Assembly (NCBI GenBank): GCA_031472005.1
Contig: PZJY01000002.1
Coordinates: 3,968,001-4,032,000, forward strand
Origin: Tetracladium setigerum
Lineage: Eukaryota; Ascomycota; Leotiomycetes; Helotiales
Direction of reading: 5' to 3'
Length of the DNA stretch: 64,000 nucleotides
The number at the start of each line of letters is the position of its first letter. Positions within the stretch are counted from its first letter, which is position 1. The notes below the pieces were generated by a model. That model was not told where the DNA came from and did no database searches. It worked only from the letters and a program-made list of their open reading frames with translations. Both the position numbers and the translations under genes were made by a program. Below are positions 23,988 to 36,344 of this stretch, one piece after another.

Positions 23988-24979
23988 TTATTCAGCCTTG
24001 AGATCCTTCAGGGCATCTCATATTAAGCAGAATAACGCTCTTGGGCTTACACAGGTACGCCATACAACAATGGAAGGTTCTCCCCAAGAAACGTTCTCCA
24101 TCACCATCCTCCAACTTCCCGATCTTAGTTCGCGTTTGAACCTCTGGCTGGCGGAACAGTTTCAAGAAAGCCACACCATCATCAAGAAGATTCTGGAGCG
24201 GTGGCCTCGTGGCAGCATTGATAGCCTGCTTTCCAGCACTGAGTGCATCGAGCGGAAACAGTGCCAATCTCGCCGTCAAATCTGCCACGTACCCATTCAT
24301 CTCGGCGGAGGTATCGAAAGCCTTATTAATCCAACCAATCCTCTCAGCATCTTGAGCGTTTATGTCCTTAGCACTCAGGATATACTCCATCATGTGCCCA
24401 CGATTGATATTGGTAGTCAGCCATTGGATTCCCCCAAGTCCCGGGATGATTCCAAGGCCAACCTCTGGCTGACCGAAGAAGGTATGTGTCTTGGTGGCAA
24501 AGCGCATATCGAATGACATGATAAGTTCGTTTCCACCTCCACGAGCGACACCTTCGACGAGAGCGATCGTGGTTTGACGGAGGTTGGCGATGTTGTAGGA
24601 GAGCTCGATAGTTTGGTTAACTATTGTGGGATCTGGAAATCTAGGTCAGCTCTGGGGAGTTTGGTAACTATAGGCTTAACATACTGTCCAAGTCGAAATT
24701 CAGATCAGCATGAGCTATGAAGTACTTTGGCACATCGCTCTTGAATACCACCACTTTAGTATCATTGTCGACTTGAAGCTTTGAGACTAGATCTGTCAAA
24801 TCATCGGCGGCTGCTTGGTTCCAGAGATTGATCGTGGTATTAGGGAAGTGGAAGGTCACTTCGAGGATTCCGGGCTTCTCTTGGGAAGTCAAAAGGGCTT
24901 TGTATTGAGGAAGCTCAAGCGCGTAGGTGATTGAGACGATTGTCGCCAAAACCAATTGAAGATTAATGGGGGAGAACAT
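23988..24979 (-). CDS. enoyl-CoA hydratase/isomerase-family protein with signal peptide
   Basis: Crotonase-fold protein. Exon 1 is 24979-24685; a 52-bp intron (24633-24684) follows, then exon 2 from 24632. The crotonase core is clear: oxyanion-hole segment VARGGGNELIMSFDMRFA and then FGQPEVGLGIIPGLGG. Unusually, the first 21 residues (MFSPINLQLVLATIVSITYAL) look like a signal peptide or membrane anchor, not a mitochondrial or peroxisomal signal. The usual Glu pair of true hydratases is not obvious, so the reaction is unknown. The 3' end is unclear. Unspliced, the frame stops at 23992 (311 residues). Splicing a 49-bp intron (24017-24065) gives an end reading ALKDLKAE, stop at 23988 (296 residues). 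Confidence 0.8.
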
Positions 24980-26533
24980 GGTAGATTGTGGAAATGACAG
25001 GGCTTGAAAGCGATCGGCTGGTTGCTGAAGAAAAAAACAACAGGTTCGAGAAAAGACTTCAACTATATACCTACCTCATCTTGACTAGAATATTCTTTGC
25101 TTAGATACTACCGACCAGCAATTTCCGCTCTCTCGATCGGATTTGCAATCACACTTCGGGAATTGATGCATTATTGTTGTTGTAACTTGTAATCAAGTTG
25201 GACCAAGATTTGTAAGTGCTTGATACGTCAACTGGAGACTAATTGAAGTAGGGTGTTAATGAGAGTTTACTTACCGACTCGACGATATTCAGAGGTTGCC
25301 TGATGTAACGGACCCTCGGGTAAATGTCCACCCCGATCAGGCAATAGGCATGTTTCGGTATTCCCCAAAACTAAGATTTAAAAATAACTCAGCTTAACTC
25401 GCCTGGAAGACGAGAACCTAAAGCTTGCTACTACAATTTATTGATTTAAACTGCAATCTTCTCAACGGGAGCTTAATCACAAGTGTCAAGTTGAAGATAG
25501 GCAAACGTCTGCTTATGTCAGCCTCTAGCAAATGAAATCAAGAAATTCAGTAGGACTCAATTTAAGTTCAGATCACTGTGTATACAATACATAAGAGGAT
25601 CAACCGAAAGGTCCGAATTTCGAAAAGCGCGAGTAGGGGTAAAGGGCTGGATTTACTAGATTTTGGTGCAAAAGACCGGACCCAATCTTCCTTGCAGTAG
25701 TGCTTAATTCAGAGGCATAAAACGACATACAGCAACTTGGGTAGAATCGAAGACATTAAAGGGTTCTGTTGCATGCATTTGGTTTGATCGGGAGAACCAC
25801 AAAGCCGACTAATCGGCAGGCCTTAGGAGGCCGAGAATAATAGTACTTCTGGAATTTAGTTGACCAAGGAATTGTGAATGTCCGAAAGCTTATTTATTTG
25901 TACTTGAAACTGGGCTTGGCGTTCTGGTGCCCTACCATTGTCCATATTTCCACACGAGCCGGAAGAAACATCTTACTTTTCGAGTAATACTATTGAGGAA
26001 CATAACGATAACTTCTAAATCAAGCTACGGCAATACTGAACGAAGTCTTTCCTGATTGTTATACTCACCAGATAGAGTTGCGCGAGACTGTGTTGAGTTC
26101 ACGTGGAGCCTTCTCATGCACAGATCAGGGCAAGAGGAAGTGAAGGCTGTGCCCAACCTCAAGCGAAGTGTCCAACACTTGAGATGACTATCTATCATCC
26201 CTAGGTCAGGCCGGAGCAAAACCTAGAATTTTTAAATTCATGAAACTTCCATGTTGACATCGATTCGGGTGCAAAGTCATGCCGCGCCCGGTATGAGCGG
26301 CGAGATTAATCAGAATGATACAAACCTCCTTTCGTGTCAATGCTTTATTTCTTAGTAATGAGCGTGATTAGCAAGTGACGCCTTGGCGATTCACTGGCTC
26401 TATAAATCATGCTCGAAGATGAAGATGCTGCTCCTGGCAAAGATTTGTTCATTCCATATTTCGTCTATCAAGAGCATTTTTCAGGGCACAATTAATCCAC
26501 AAGCAATCCACAAGCAATTTCAATTCCTTCAGT
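24980..26533. other. intergenic region between divergent genes
   Basis: About 1.5 kb, AT-rich, between the minus-strand enoyl-CoA hydratase-family gene and the plus-strand NmrA-like gene. No coding frame, RNA gene or repeat is recognised. It contains both promoters. Confidence 0.5.
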
Positions 26534-27880
26534 ATGGGCGAGAAAATCATCACTATCGTTGGGGTAACCGGGAAACAGGTATAATATTCTTTTGTCCCAA
26601 TAGCTTACCTCCTCGTTCATCCTTAAAGTTAAAAACACTGCGGTAGAAAATACTGGAAATCACTGACCATACCAACTAGGGTGCCTCCGTTGCCGAAGTG
26701 TTTCTCAAGGAAGGAGGATGGCGCGTTCGTGGAATCACCCGTGACTCCAGCAAGCCATCCAGCACTATTTGGGCAGATCAGGGAGTCGAACTCATTACTG
26801 CCGACCTACAAGATGTTGCATCATTAACCAAAGCCTTCGCTGGATCAACGGTCATCTTCGGCGTTACTGACTTCTGGGGGCTAATATCGGATCCGAAGGT
26901 ACAGGCCAAAGCTCAAGAGTCAGGTCGTCCAATTAATGTTGAAGCCTACGACGGCGAAGCGCAGCTGGGGCGTAATATCGTTGACGCTGCAAATGCGACT
27001 GTGAACACGCTGGAGCGTTTCGTGCTGTCGACATTGTCACCTACGAAGAAGTGGAGCAAGGGCAAGTATTCAAACAACTACCACTTTGATGCCAAATGGG
27101 CAGCGGTAGACTATCTCAAGGAAACATATCCTGAGCTTGCAAAGAAGAGTTCGTATTTGCAAGTTGGTCTTTATATGACGAATTGGAAGAGCCCCTTGAT
27201 GCAACACAAAAAGGTAAGCGAGGCAATACATCTCACTAACAAGTGGCTCCTTTAAATCATCACTTGTCGCATCTACTTACAAAATAACCCAATCCCCATA
27301 ATTTATTCCAAGTTATTATTCAATTTGTTCAGCACTAACTACCATGGCATCTCTAGCAACCAGATGGTACCTACCTACTCAGGTTGCCTATGGACGGCGA
27401 TGCGCTCGTTCCCATGGTCGAGGCTCGTCACGACACAGGTGAGCCTCTTGCTTCTGGCCACGCTCTAGAAGGTTTAAATAAGACTGATTTTGAACATCTT
27501 AGGCCTCTTTACCAAAGCCTTGGTGCAGGTTCCCCCGGGTAAGAACCTGCTAGGGTTTGGGTCGATGATGAGTTGGAACGAATGGGTCCTTATCTGGGGC
27601 CGCACTTACGGCGTCGAGTGTCGCTTTGAGCGCCTTGATCGAAAGTTTGTTGAGGATGCAGTCCCAGGTGGTCTTGGCGCAGAAATCGCGGATATGTACG
27701 AGTATATATCAGACTTTGGCTACGATGGAGGGGATCCAAGTGTGGTTTATCCCTCGAGTGTTAGTTCTCCTTGATTCTCTTGGCCTGGCATTACTAATTT
27801 TGTCACAGCTTGGCATAGAGCTTCCCGTCTTGACTGCTGAAGAGTACATCAAGACAGAGGATTGGTCGTCAATTCTTTAG
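26534..27880 (+). CDS. NmrA-like family NAD(P)-binding protein
   Basis: Rossmann-fold protein of the NmrA/atypical short-chain reductase group, which senses NAD(P) or reduces small metabolites. Five exons (26534-26578, 26680-27213, 27357-27438, 27503-27759, 27809-27880) give 329 residues, a normal length. The dinucleotide-binding loop GVTGKQGASVAEVFL is split by the first intron exactly after GKQ, and is followed by VRGITRD and the acidic turn VELITADLQD. Then comes FGVTDFWG, typical of fungal NmrA-like proteins. The fourth intron uses a GTTAGT donor with an excellent ttactaat branch site. No neighbour suggests a pathway. Whether it is a regulator or an enzyme is open. Confidence 0.85.
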
Positions 27881-28556
27881 ATCCTGCCCTCGGTTCATGA
27901 TCCAGTAGGAGATCTGGGAGGCTCCATTTGCAGGCGGACAAAAGAAAAAAGAAGATATGGGGATTCTTAAGCTGTCAATTACTCATATACATATGTCAAG
28001 TTCAAATGTGCAAGTCCATTATTTAGTCCATACTCCTTCAACCGCCAGCGCCATGTTCTACATACAGTCATACTGTACACCTCGCTCTCAGCTCAAGAAG
28101 CCTCTGCATCTTCTTTGTATACATGATGACAAAGTCACGAATATCAGCGTCCCTCACAAGCTAGAGCGGCATTCATGAACCTCAATAGCAGAAGAATACG
28201 AACACCGTAATGCACTGATATGCCAAACCATCCACAAGTCCTAGGCTCGCGGTGTAACGGTAGACCCCGTACCTCCATAAGTTACATCTATGTGACCGAC
28301 CCTTATATTCAAAAATACCGAAAATTGATGTTGCAAATCAATTTAGAGAAGAGTGATAAAGATCGGGTAGGAAACGAAACTCCAAGATGTGACATATGGG
28401 GTTTCTTGGCACTCGGCAAATTAGCCGAGGAGGGAGCCAATAAGGTTTGGCTTTAGATGCACACAGTAACGCCACTTTAATTCTGTCATATATGATATTA
28501 GATAAGCCGCTCGTGCTTCAACAATCAGCCCAAGTCATTTGGCTTGTTAGCTTGTT
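27881..28556. other. intergenic, nothing recognised before the tRNA
   Basis: About 0.7 kb of AT-rich sequence between the NmrA-like gene and tRNA-Tyr. No coding frame with a known motif is seen. Confidence 0.5.
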
Positions 28557-28643
28557 CCCTCGGTCGTCTAGTTGGTTTATGGCGTCCGGCTGTAATGTAT
28601 CAGTCTCACCGGAATGTCGGGGGTTCGACTCTCCCCTGAGGGA
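28557..28643 (+). tRNA. tRNA-Tyr (anticodon GTA) with a 12-nt intron
   Basis: Full cloverleaf by eye. The acceptor stem CCCTCGG pairs with CTGAGGG (one G-T pair), with discriminator A73. U8, A14, G18G19 and A21 are in place. The anticodon stem is TCCGG/CCGGA, the variable loop has 5 nt, and the T arm is GGGGG-TTCGACT-CTCCC. The anticodon loop is CTGTAA + A, interrupted one base after the anticodon by a 12-nt intron (28596-28607). The anticodon GTA lies at 28592-28594. The mature length is 75 nt. C1-G72 and A73 are the known eukaryotic tyrosine identity elements, and nuclear tRNA-Tyr genes generally carry an intron here, so the call is strong. Confidence 0.93.
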
Positions 28644-28678
28644 TCTTCTCAGGACAGTTGCTCACAACTGTACAACCA

Positions 28679-28685
28679 TTTTTTT
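28679..28685 (+). terminator. RNA polymerase III terminator of tRNA-Tyr
   Basis: A run of seven T about 36 nt after the tRNA, the first run of four or more T downstream; a second, longer T run follows near 28704-28713 as a backup. Confidence 0.6.
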
Positions 28686-31154
28686 GCAACTTTTATCGAC
28701 AATTTTTTTTTTGGGGGACATGGGCAAGCTTCATTTTACTGTACGGAGCCTTCTACACATACCTACATCACCAGGTTGTCCGAGATTAATTTTTAACAGC
28801 GGAAGAATAGCAGTGAATGAATAGCAAGCTCTTTTCAGCGGATGTAGTTAATTGATTTCTGACACCGCTTGGTAGAAGTGTGCTATGTCGAAGTCGGCGA
28901 ATATGAGGAGGCGGATTTATGGAAATGTACATTCGACTTAGGATTAAACCCGCGCTTTCTTCGCAGTGATTTGCACAGCTATTAACCCACACAATGTATA
29001 AAAGGGAGATCAGCAAACGAAAAACCATACGCCTATGGGAAGACATCAACACAACCACTGGAATTTCCTCGGCCTTACTATACGAATGTGTGATTTTGAA
29101 CCATACGAATTCCTTGTTGCTGATCTGATGCTCTCCTCGAGATGAAAAGTGACAGCCGGACATAACCTATTTGAGGGAAGACTCTTTGGACGCTAATCAA
29201 GCCATCGGGCTTTAGGAAATACAATCGAAATACAATATCCAGGACTGGATTTCAATTCAGGCCTGATGTCCGACTTTGGGCGAAGTCGAGGACGGCATGT
29301 TTTATCACAGCGTATGGATTATTGTCCGAAGTAGCGCGCGACGTGGTATGGCCGAGTTGAATCGACTCTTCATATAATTTAGTCTTCAGAATTCGTGGGT
29401 TTCAAGAATTCAGAATTAAAAAAATGGATAGATTTCGAGGCCGGGCCCCAAAAAGGACTGGTTGGAAAGAGTTGCCGAAGACGAGCGAGCGCTGGAGAGC
29501 TTCCTTCCAGAAAACTTTAGAACTCTATATTATTTGAGACCAAGAGTATAAAGTTGTTCTGGCACTTGCACTTGCACTTGCACTGATTTCAGGATTAAAT
29601 TCCTGTCACTCTCTCCTGTTTTGCTAGTGATTTCACGAATGTTAGCGCCAAAGTCAAACACAAGACATGAAGTTCAAACTGCCCACTGCCCGGCTCCTCG
29701 GAGACCATTATTTCGGTTGACTTCAAAACCATATCATGTAATCTTTGTCCGTTTGCATTTCTCAAGAGAAATTTGAGCCCAGGTTTGCAACTTTTCTGTC
29801 GCCATTTATCTTGCGTGTTAGTAATTCTCTATTTTTATTTCTATTCTACGTGACTAACCGCCACCAGGCGACACTTTGTTACTAGCATCTGATAGCCGAT
29901 TAACAGTATTATGGGTGCACAATCACCAAGCCGTCCCAAAATCAGATTTCTTCAATACAGCAGCAGAGTATGAACAAAAAATCGATGACCCTCCGTACGT
30001 CGTATTTCTGTATGAAGGAGAAACAAATGTCGATCCCAAATCCCGCATCATGCTCCTTTGCCGTGTCTCATTCTTAGGCTACTGTAGCTTCAGCTGCTGC
30101 GTGGCTGGCAGACACTTTTGAGCTACAGTACAGTACATACGGATCGGGACGTATTCAGGTGGAAGCTGGGAGATGCAAGACCAGTGGTTACCAGCGCGAA
30201 GCAGAGTTCTCGGATCAACCAGTAATACTAGTCCCAGCACTCCCACAGTATGCGGAGTATGAAGTTGTACCGTACGAGTACAAACGTTTTGATAGGGCTG
30301 CTATCCAATTTGAGCAAATCGGGGCAAAGTTTACAGGCTCCGGGGCTGCAGGTTGGTGGTGGTGGTATGCTTGAAACAATGGGTCCATCAGCATCCATCT
30401 GCCGCCTCCCAAGTACCAACTTCTCTCCTTGAACTCTAACGACGAAGAAGATGGAGAAACCCTGCTTCAAGAACCCGCGAGAAGCATTCGCTGTTCACAT
30501 AGCGGTCTGTCGTCTCTCTCCTGGTACATTATTTGGATGATGAGGAGAAAGTTCCCGAACCCAATCGCGATCGAAGGAGATCTTGCCCATTTTGGGGTCT
30601 CTTTGGAGATCACCACTGACCGGTCCACTGCGGCGAAGTGTTTTGGGCATTGTCCGGGGTAAGCAATTATTTGCAATCTCCAGCCTACCATCTCGTCTCT
30701 CAAAACCCGGAATTTCCTGCGATTTGGGAGCTGTTGTGAAGATAGTTTTACATGATGCGACGTGCGTTTGCTGACAGGTGAAATCACTGTCAACTTTCTT
30801 CATGTGCAGCTTGCAAATCATGGGCAAGTCGGTACTTCGCAAAGGCAAAAATTGACAGAATTCTGACCGATATGCCGGTTGCTGCATTTGGGACCTTGTG
30901 GCGTCGACACGGGTTGACCCCCAGGTCTCTGGGGGTTTGTTTGGGACCATTATTACTTCGTCTATTTCCTCCCCTGAATCCCTTTTCTCGTTCTTCGTTC
31001 ATGCACTCACTCCTCTTTCCTTTGTAGTAAATTGAAGAAGAGATCATTACTGAGAAACCGCAGAAGCATTTTTCGATCATCATTATTGCTGGCGAAAGAT
31101 ATGTGCTCGTTTAATGTCGACTCCTAAACAAAAGTCGCCTCTCCAAAGGCGGCC
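28686..31154. other. intergenic region, no supported gene
   Basis: About 2.5 kb. Open frames of up to about 150 codons occur on both strands (for example 30495-30950 minus), but none shows a known motif or consistent splice structure. A short (gcactt)n repeat lies near 29562-29584. The promoter of the membrane protein gene must be in the last part. Confidence 0.45.
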
Positions 31155-32702
31155 ATGAACTCGACCTCAACAATTCTTGGCGCGAGCCAGACCTCAGCGA
31201 CGGACTCAATCGCATATCGCATTATTATCGTCGCCGTAGTCTTCCCACTGTTATCATTTGGGCTGTTGTGTGCTCGCCTTTACACGAAATACTTTTTGGT
31301 CAAGAATGTTGACTTGAGCGATTGTATGTATTGCCCCCCAAGAATCAACGAAGAAGAAGAGCTCAAGCTGAACTTCCACCACTAGATCTGATTATTGTGG
31401 GCTTTGTAAACTCTTCTCCGTCCCAAAAAGAATGTGTTCGATACGTTTCTGAAGCTGATTGATTCAAGCTTGGTTCTCTTGTATACTCCACCTTGCAAAT
31501 AGCTCGTAAGTCTTCTCATACATGCAAGATTACAACGAATACTCGGGTTGCTAAAGAAAACATCGCGATAGAAACTTGGAATGGACTCGGAAAACACTTA
31601 TGGGATGTTCCCCCCACGACCTCCAACTTTTCTTTCGGGCAAGCTCTACACCTTCCATCACACCATCTCTTAGTTCTCAATTAAACGGGTGCTAACTATC
31701 AAACAGCTTGGCTCCCTCGTCGGCGCCACAGCCTACAACTTCGGCACCCTCTTCATCAAGCTCTCAATCCTAATATTCTATCTCAAATTCTCCGCCCACC
31801 GCCGTATTCGCGGCATTATATACGCAGTCATCGTCTTCACGGTCGGCTACAACCTGACTGGAATCCTATCTCCCTTCTACCTCTGCATGCCCATGCGACG
31901 ATACTGGGACTTCACCACCGAGGGGAGATGTCTTGATCTCAACAAATTCTTCATCGCAAGTGCGGCGATGAATGTTGCGTCGGATGTTATTCTGCTTATT
32001 TTGCCGATTTGGTTGCTTAAGCCGCTGAGGGTGCCCAAGAGGCAGAAGATTGGGGTGACGTTGGTGTTGATGATGGGGTCTTTGTGAGTACTTTTCCTCT
32101 CCAAACCACCTGCCACCCACCATAGCGACAACAGTCAAACGCTCAACCCTAAGCCATCAAATTTGGAAAAATACTAATATGTGATTGATTGAACGTAGTG
32201 TAATAATCATAAGCATAGCCCGCCTCGCACTAATCCCCGGTGGACTGAAAGATACCGATTTCACATGGCACTATGTCAAAAATCTAAATTTCATGTACGG
32301 ACTTCCACACCACCATTCCCTTCCCTTTTCCCCTCCCTTCCTCTCTTTTATAAAAAATATTTAACAAAAGTAAATTAAAAAAAAAGAATCCCTCCTAACG
32401 CACAAAACCACCACAGTATCCTAGAAATGCACATCGGCGTAATCTGCGCCTGCCTCCCCAGCATGAAAGCCCTCGCCAAAGCATACATACCCTCACTTTT
32501 CGAAGACGGAACTCATAGTATCTCTCGCCGACGGTTCTCAAAATCGCTCCCGCCACTTCCGTCGTCCGAGGGTGATCAAACGACACAGAGTACCACGCAA
32601 CAGAGTATGACGCAACAGAGCACAACGTTTTCCAGTACTTTAGTTTCCAAATCTGAGGTTGAGAATGTTGAAGATGGTATGGAAGGTCAGACGAGAGCTT
32701 GA
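31155..32702 (+). CDS. rhodopsin-domain (Pth11-like) seven-helix membrane protein
   Basis: Integral plasma-membrane protein of the fungal rhodopsin-domain family, relatives of which act as GPCR-like surface sensors. Seven exons: 31155-31323, 31386-31405, 31469-31505, 31572-31606, 31674-32083, 32199-32294, 32417-32702; exactly 351 codons (350 residues plus stop). Helix 1 (IIIVAVVFPLLSFGLLCARL), then the DLSDYLIIVGF lead to helix 2, GLGKHLWD, helix 3 to 5 landmarks (LFIKLSILIFYLKF; LDLNKFFIASAAMNVASD) and LILPIWLLKPL are family hallmarks. The cytosolic tail is Ser/Thr/Gln-rich. Exons 2-4 are only 20, 37 and 35 nt. The fourth intron (31607-31673) has a weak GTTCCC donor, so that join is the least sure. 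Ligand unknown. Confidence 0.83.
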
Positions 32703-33479
32703 AATGAGTCTGACGGCTTTTGGTGTGAGATGAGAACTTTGTTGGGAACGAGGCGAATAGCCCGTTCAGTATTATCTTCATTATGATGGAGAGACAGAGA
32801 AAGGGAGACGGTGGGCAGTTGAATGATTTCGATCGTGTTGAGGAGTGCAAAGGCATCGATTCTCAACTAGGTAGGTACCTAGGGTACCTACCTCATACTG
32901 CGCAGCATGTGGAGGGATATACATATTAGAGAGAAGAAGGAAAGAGCAACCTTTCATTAGGCATATGTTAAGTCGGGGTCGGAGCTAGCACCCTCATCAG
33001 CCCTTTCTCTCTCTCGCTCCCTCTTTGTTTACCTCTAAAGGCGAGCCGAAGCGTTAGGCGCTAAATTGTTGTTGGGTTACCTACATATTTCTTTTTTAAA
33101 GAGTAGGTATGTATAAAATAGAAGACTACCTTTACTTCGACACTTTCGACACTTTCAACATTTTCATTCAAGCCATTGAGAAATCTCTCTCTCTCTCTCT
33201 CTCTCGCTGCCACGGTGCCACGGTGCCACCCATCCATCTTAGTCTTTAGAAAACGATTCTTATTATTTGATAAACTATCAAATCGTGTATATATTTCCTC
33301 TTCTCTACCATGCCTGTGTAAACGATATTTCTAATTAACTGACCTGGCCACCAAACCAAGACTTAAGTAACTATCCTACAACAACTATCTTAGATGTCCA
33401 AGGAAAAAACCCCCCATACAGCCCCCAATAAATATCCACAAAAAAACAAAATAAAAAAACACTGCGGACATCATATATT
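32703..33479. other. intergenic with CT microsatellite
   Basis: Between convergent genes. It contains taggtaggtacct-type palindromic steps near 32870-32895, a (ct)n run at about 33185-33205 and a short cacggtgc repeat right after it. No gene. Confidence 0.5.
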
Positions 33480-35212
33480 CTATGGCCACATGCTCATTTC
33501 GAACCAAATCCCCTTCGTAGGCGACCCATAAATCGTACTAAGAGCATCCTTATAAACCTCATTATTCCCAAGCTCCTCCGGATCATTTCCTCGCCTCCAC
33601 CACCTCCTAACCACGTCATGCACAACATCTCTCTTCTGAGCCAAGGCCGACTTCGAATGTGTCCACGACCCCTCACAAACAGCCACATGCCTCTGGAAAG
33701 CAATATTATACGCAAAACTGCTCGCCCACGTCCCACCAAAACTGCTACTACGCAGCAACATCGCGAAATCCACTAGCGCCTGCTGATCCCACGTCAACTT
33801 GGCCAGCTCCTCGCGCTCAGCCTTGAATTCCTCGTCGGCGAGCAAGGCGGTCTTGGTAGTGACGCTGATGGATTTGGCGTTAGCGTCTTTGGTGAAGCGC
33901 TCGATGTCGCCCGCGGAGCCGGAGGCCAGGTAGATGAAGGGGAGGTTGTGCTGTTTGGCGCCGTTGAGGTAGGCGTCGCTTTGTTCTTGGTAGCCTGCGA
34001 AGGAGGCCGCTATGGCGTCGACGTCTGTTCGGAGATGTGCGCCGTAGTATTTTTTGGGTGCGGGCATCCCCGGTGCTCCAGGATCGAGGCCTAGGTTGTA
34101 TTTCTGATCGAGGGCATATGTCACGACTGCCGCGATGCGTCTGAGATCCTTTCTGAAATCGAGAATGCGGCCGAATGTGGCGACGAAGTCGACTTCGTCG
34201 TAGAGGATGGGGAATTCGAAGAAGACGGGGCGGAGTTGGATTTGGAGGGGGTCGTTGCGCTGAAGCCTTGGGGCGCGGCGATTTCTTTGACCCATTTGTC
34301 GAAGAGGGCACGCCAGGTTGCGAGGAAGTTGATAACTCTGATGACCTTGAAGTCGTGGCCTAGCTCCTTCGGTGTCAACTCTGCCACGATCGGAGAGGGG
34401 AATTCGGCGGCATTTTCTTCGTTGGAGACGAGTCTTATTTTCGGACAGGCTGTCGTGAGTTTCGTTTTGAAGGTGTCGAGTTCGAACATGTATGTAAATG
34501 GTACAATTTTGGCGTTTGTGAGACCGATGAGGTCGGCATCGCGAGGAATAATCTCAGGGATGAGAATGGTGGTCGCTGGATTGTATTCTACTTAGTATTT
34601 TGCGACGACCGTTTTGGCAGATTTAGATAGAGAACTTACCTCCGGCTTCAATGGCAAATCGCACACATGTTAGAACAATGTTCCTGATATTTCCAATCCC
34701 TCCATACGCCGGAGCGCATTTGAATTGTAGCCCCTCAACCCATTGTTTGCTTGCGCATAGATTTTGAAGCGCGGTATTGTTATAAGGTCCGTCAATCTGC
34801 CATTCGGATGCCTTCTGGATGAACAAAGCCTTTCTTTCGGCTACATTTGGATCCTCCTGTTGTTGCTCGCCGGGTCCGCCGTCTGTTATGTCTCCTGGTG
34901 TCTCTTTCGGTGTATCTTCTGGCTTCTCTTTCGATGCCCCTTCTGGTACTCCCCCAGGTGTTCCTCCAGGTACCCCTCCTGCTCCTGTCGCACCTCCTGC
35001 TGTCCCGCCTACATTCCCTCCTCCCACCGTCCCCCTCCTGTCGTACTCCCGACCGCCGACCCTGACCCTCCTGTCGTCCCCCAACTCGAACTCGGCACAA
35101 GATCATTATACGACCAATCCGAATAAGACAAAAGATACGCACTCGTGCCCAAAATAGCGAGCACAACCGGCAAAACGATCTTCAAAAGACGCCAAAAACG
35201 TGGAGACAACAT
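33480..35212 (-). CDS. type II membrane glycosyltransferase-like protein (O-fucosyltransferase-like; frame broken twice)
   Basis: Exon 1 is 35212-34640 and exon 2 is 34587-33480 (52-bp intron with a TACTAAG branch site); 560 residues after two one-base corrections. Residues 11-30 (LKIVLPVVLAILGTSAYLLS) form a single N-terminal membrane anchor, as in Golgi type II enzymes. A Gly/Thr/Pro-rich stem of about 80 residues follows, then a luminal domain beginning GGIGNIRNIVLTCVRFAIEAG and TILIPEIIPRD. This layout, together with YYGAHLRTD and the late SSSFGGTWASSFAYNIAF, recalls fungal GDP-fucose O-fucosyltransferase-like proteins. Frame breaks: a C run at 35078-35082 or 35031-35035, and a G run at 34247-34251. 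Each is repaired by one base. The family is a moderate call; the sugar donor is unknown. Confidence 0.65.
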
Positions 35213-36344
35213 GTTTTGATTGGCGCAAGATTATATTCGGGGCCGAAAAATATTCATATAACAAAAAAAGAATGAGAAATCATGGATTGTCGGATTGTTC
35301 TATGCCATGTTCATGGCGTGGAGAGAAAGAAAGGGAGGGAGAGGAAGAAAGGTATTCATTCGTCGTTGTTTGCTTGGGGTTGGAAGTGGAAAATAGGAGA
35401 CGAGATGACACGACCGACCACGCCTCCCCCCGCCAATATGCGCCAAGAGATCGCTGTTAGATTGTTGGTCTGGGTGAATGCATGGATGGATGACAGATGC
35501 ATCACTTCTCAGAATCTGAGCAGCCAAAATAATTATGGATGATGCAGTAATGCTACTACTGTAGTCAGACATTTTATCGGACTTGTTTTGTAGTTTCCTC
35601 GTACTAATTTGACGCCACTTCCTTAGTTCTCTCTGGAGTTGTCGATCTCTTGTTTATATTTGTCGATACATTCGGTCGGTATTGATTTCGTTTAATCTAG
35701 AAGTTCACTCAATACGAAGGGTACCCTTTGACAACCTCCTCTTGCGTACCTAGCCAATAATTATATTAACTGTTAATTATCCAACAAGCACGTAAGGCTT
35801 CTTTCTTGTGCAAAAGTTTCAATTCAACGTTGCTACACTCATAACAATTTCTTTATTTAGAGCAAAAGTAACACATTTAATGACTTAACATAACCTTCAA
35901 AAGCCCCCCTGTGATTATTGGCCACGCGCGCGAGCCAAGATGAGAGATATCAATTTAGTAAAGGGACAAATAGGTACGGAAGCAGCGCCATTCCATGACA
36001 TAAGTTACCTACCTACTCGGACATTTTCTTCTTTTCATACCGGACTAATTACTCCGGACCATAAATAACCAACTAGGTTAAAACATTCCGCATAGAATAA
36101 TAGAATGGAAGGTATCTATAAAAAGAAATTTTGGTCCGTCGTGAGCATTGCGCACTTAAAGGCGAGGAGATATCCCACTACCTACCACGCTTTCGCTTCA
36201 CAGAGTTTCTATATCTTCATTCCAAAAACGAAAATCAACATCAAAAATTGATCCACCAAGACTTGTTTTAAAGACCACTGTACTTAAGAGTACTTAAATA
36301 CAACATCAAAAAGACAATCCCCTTGACAATAAGCCCCCAGCCAA
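35213..36344. other. intergenic, AT-rich
   Basis: About 1.1 kb upstream of the glycosyltransferase-like gene and downstream of the first GH78 gene (both minus). AT-rich, with taggtac-type steps. No coding frame or RNA gene is recognised. Confidence 0.5.

Noticed and set aside
24017..24050. 34-bp intron (GTAAGC donor) at the end of the crotonase-like gene
   Set aside because: Shorter than any other intron here; the 49-bp alternative with the same acceptor gives the same frame and a usual length.
30495..30950. 151-codon minus-strand frame
   Set aside because: No recognisable motif and it overlaps frames on the plus strand; no exon continuation found.
34792..35166. Long frames antisense to the Gly/Thr/Pro-rich stem of the glycosyltransferase-like gene
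   Set aside because: Low-complexity coding DNA opens all frames; the sense frame is anchored by the membrane segment and downstream domain.
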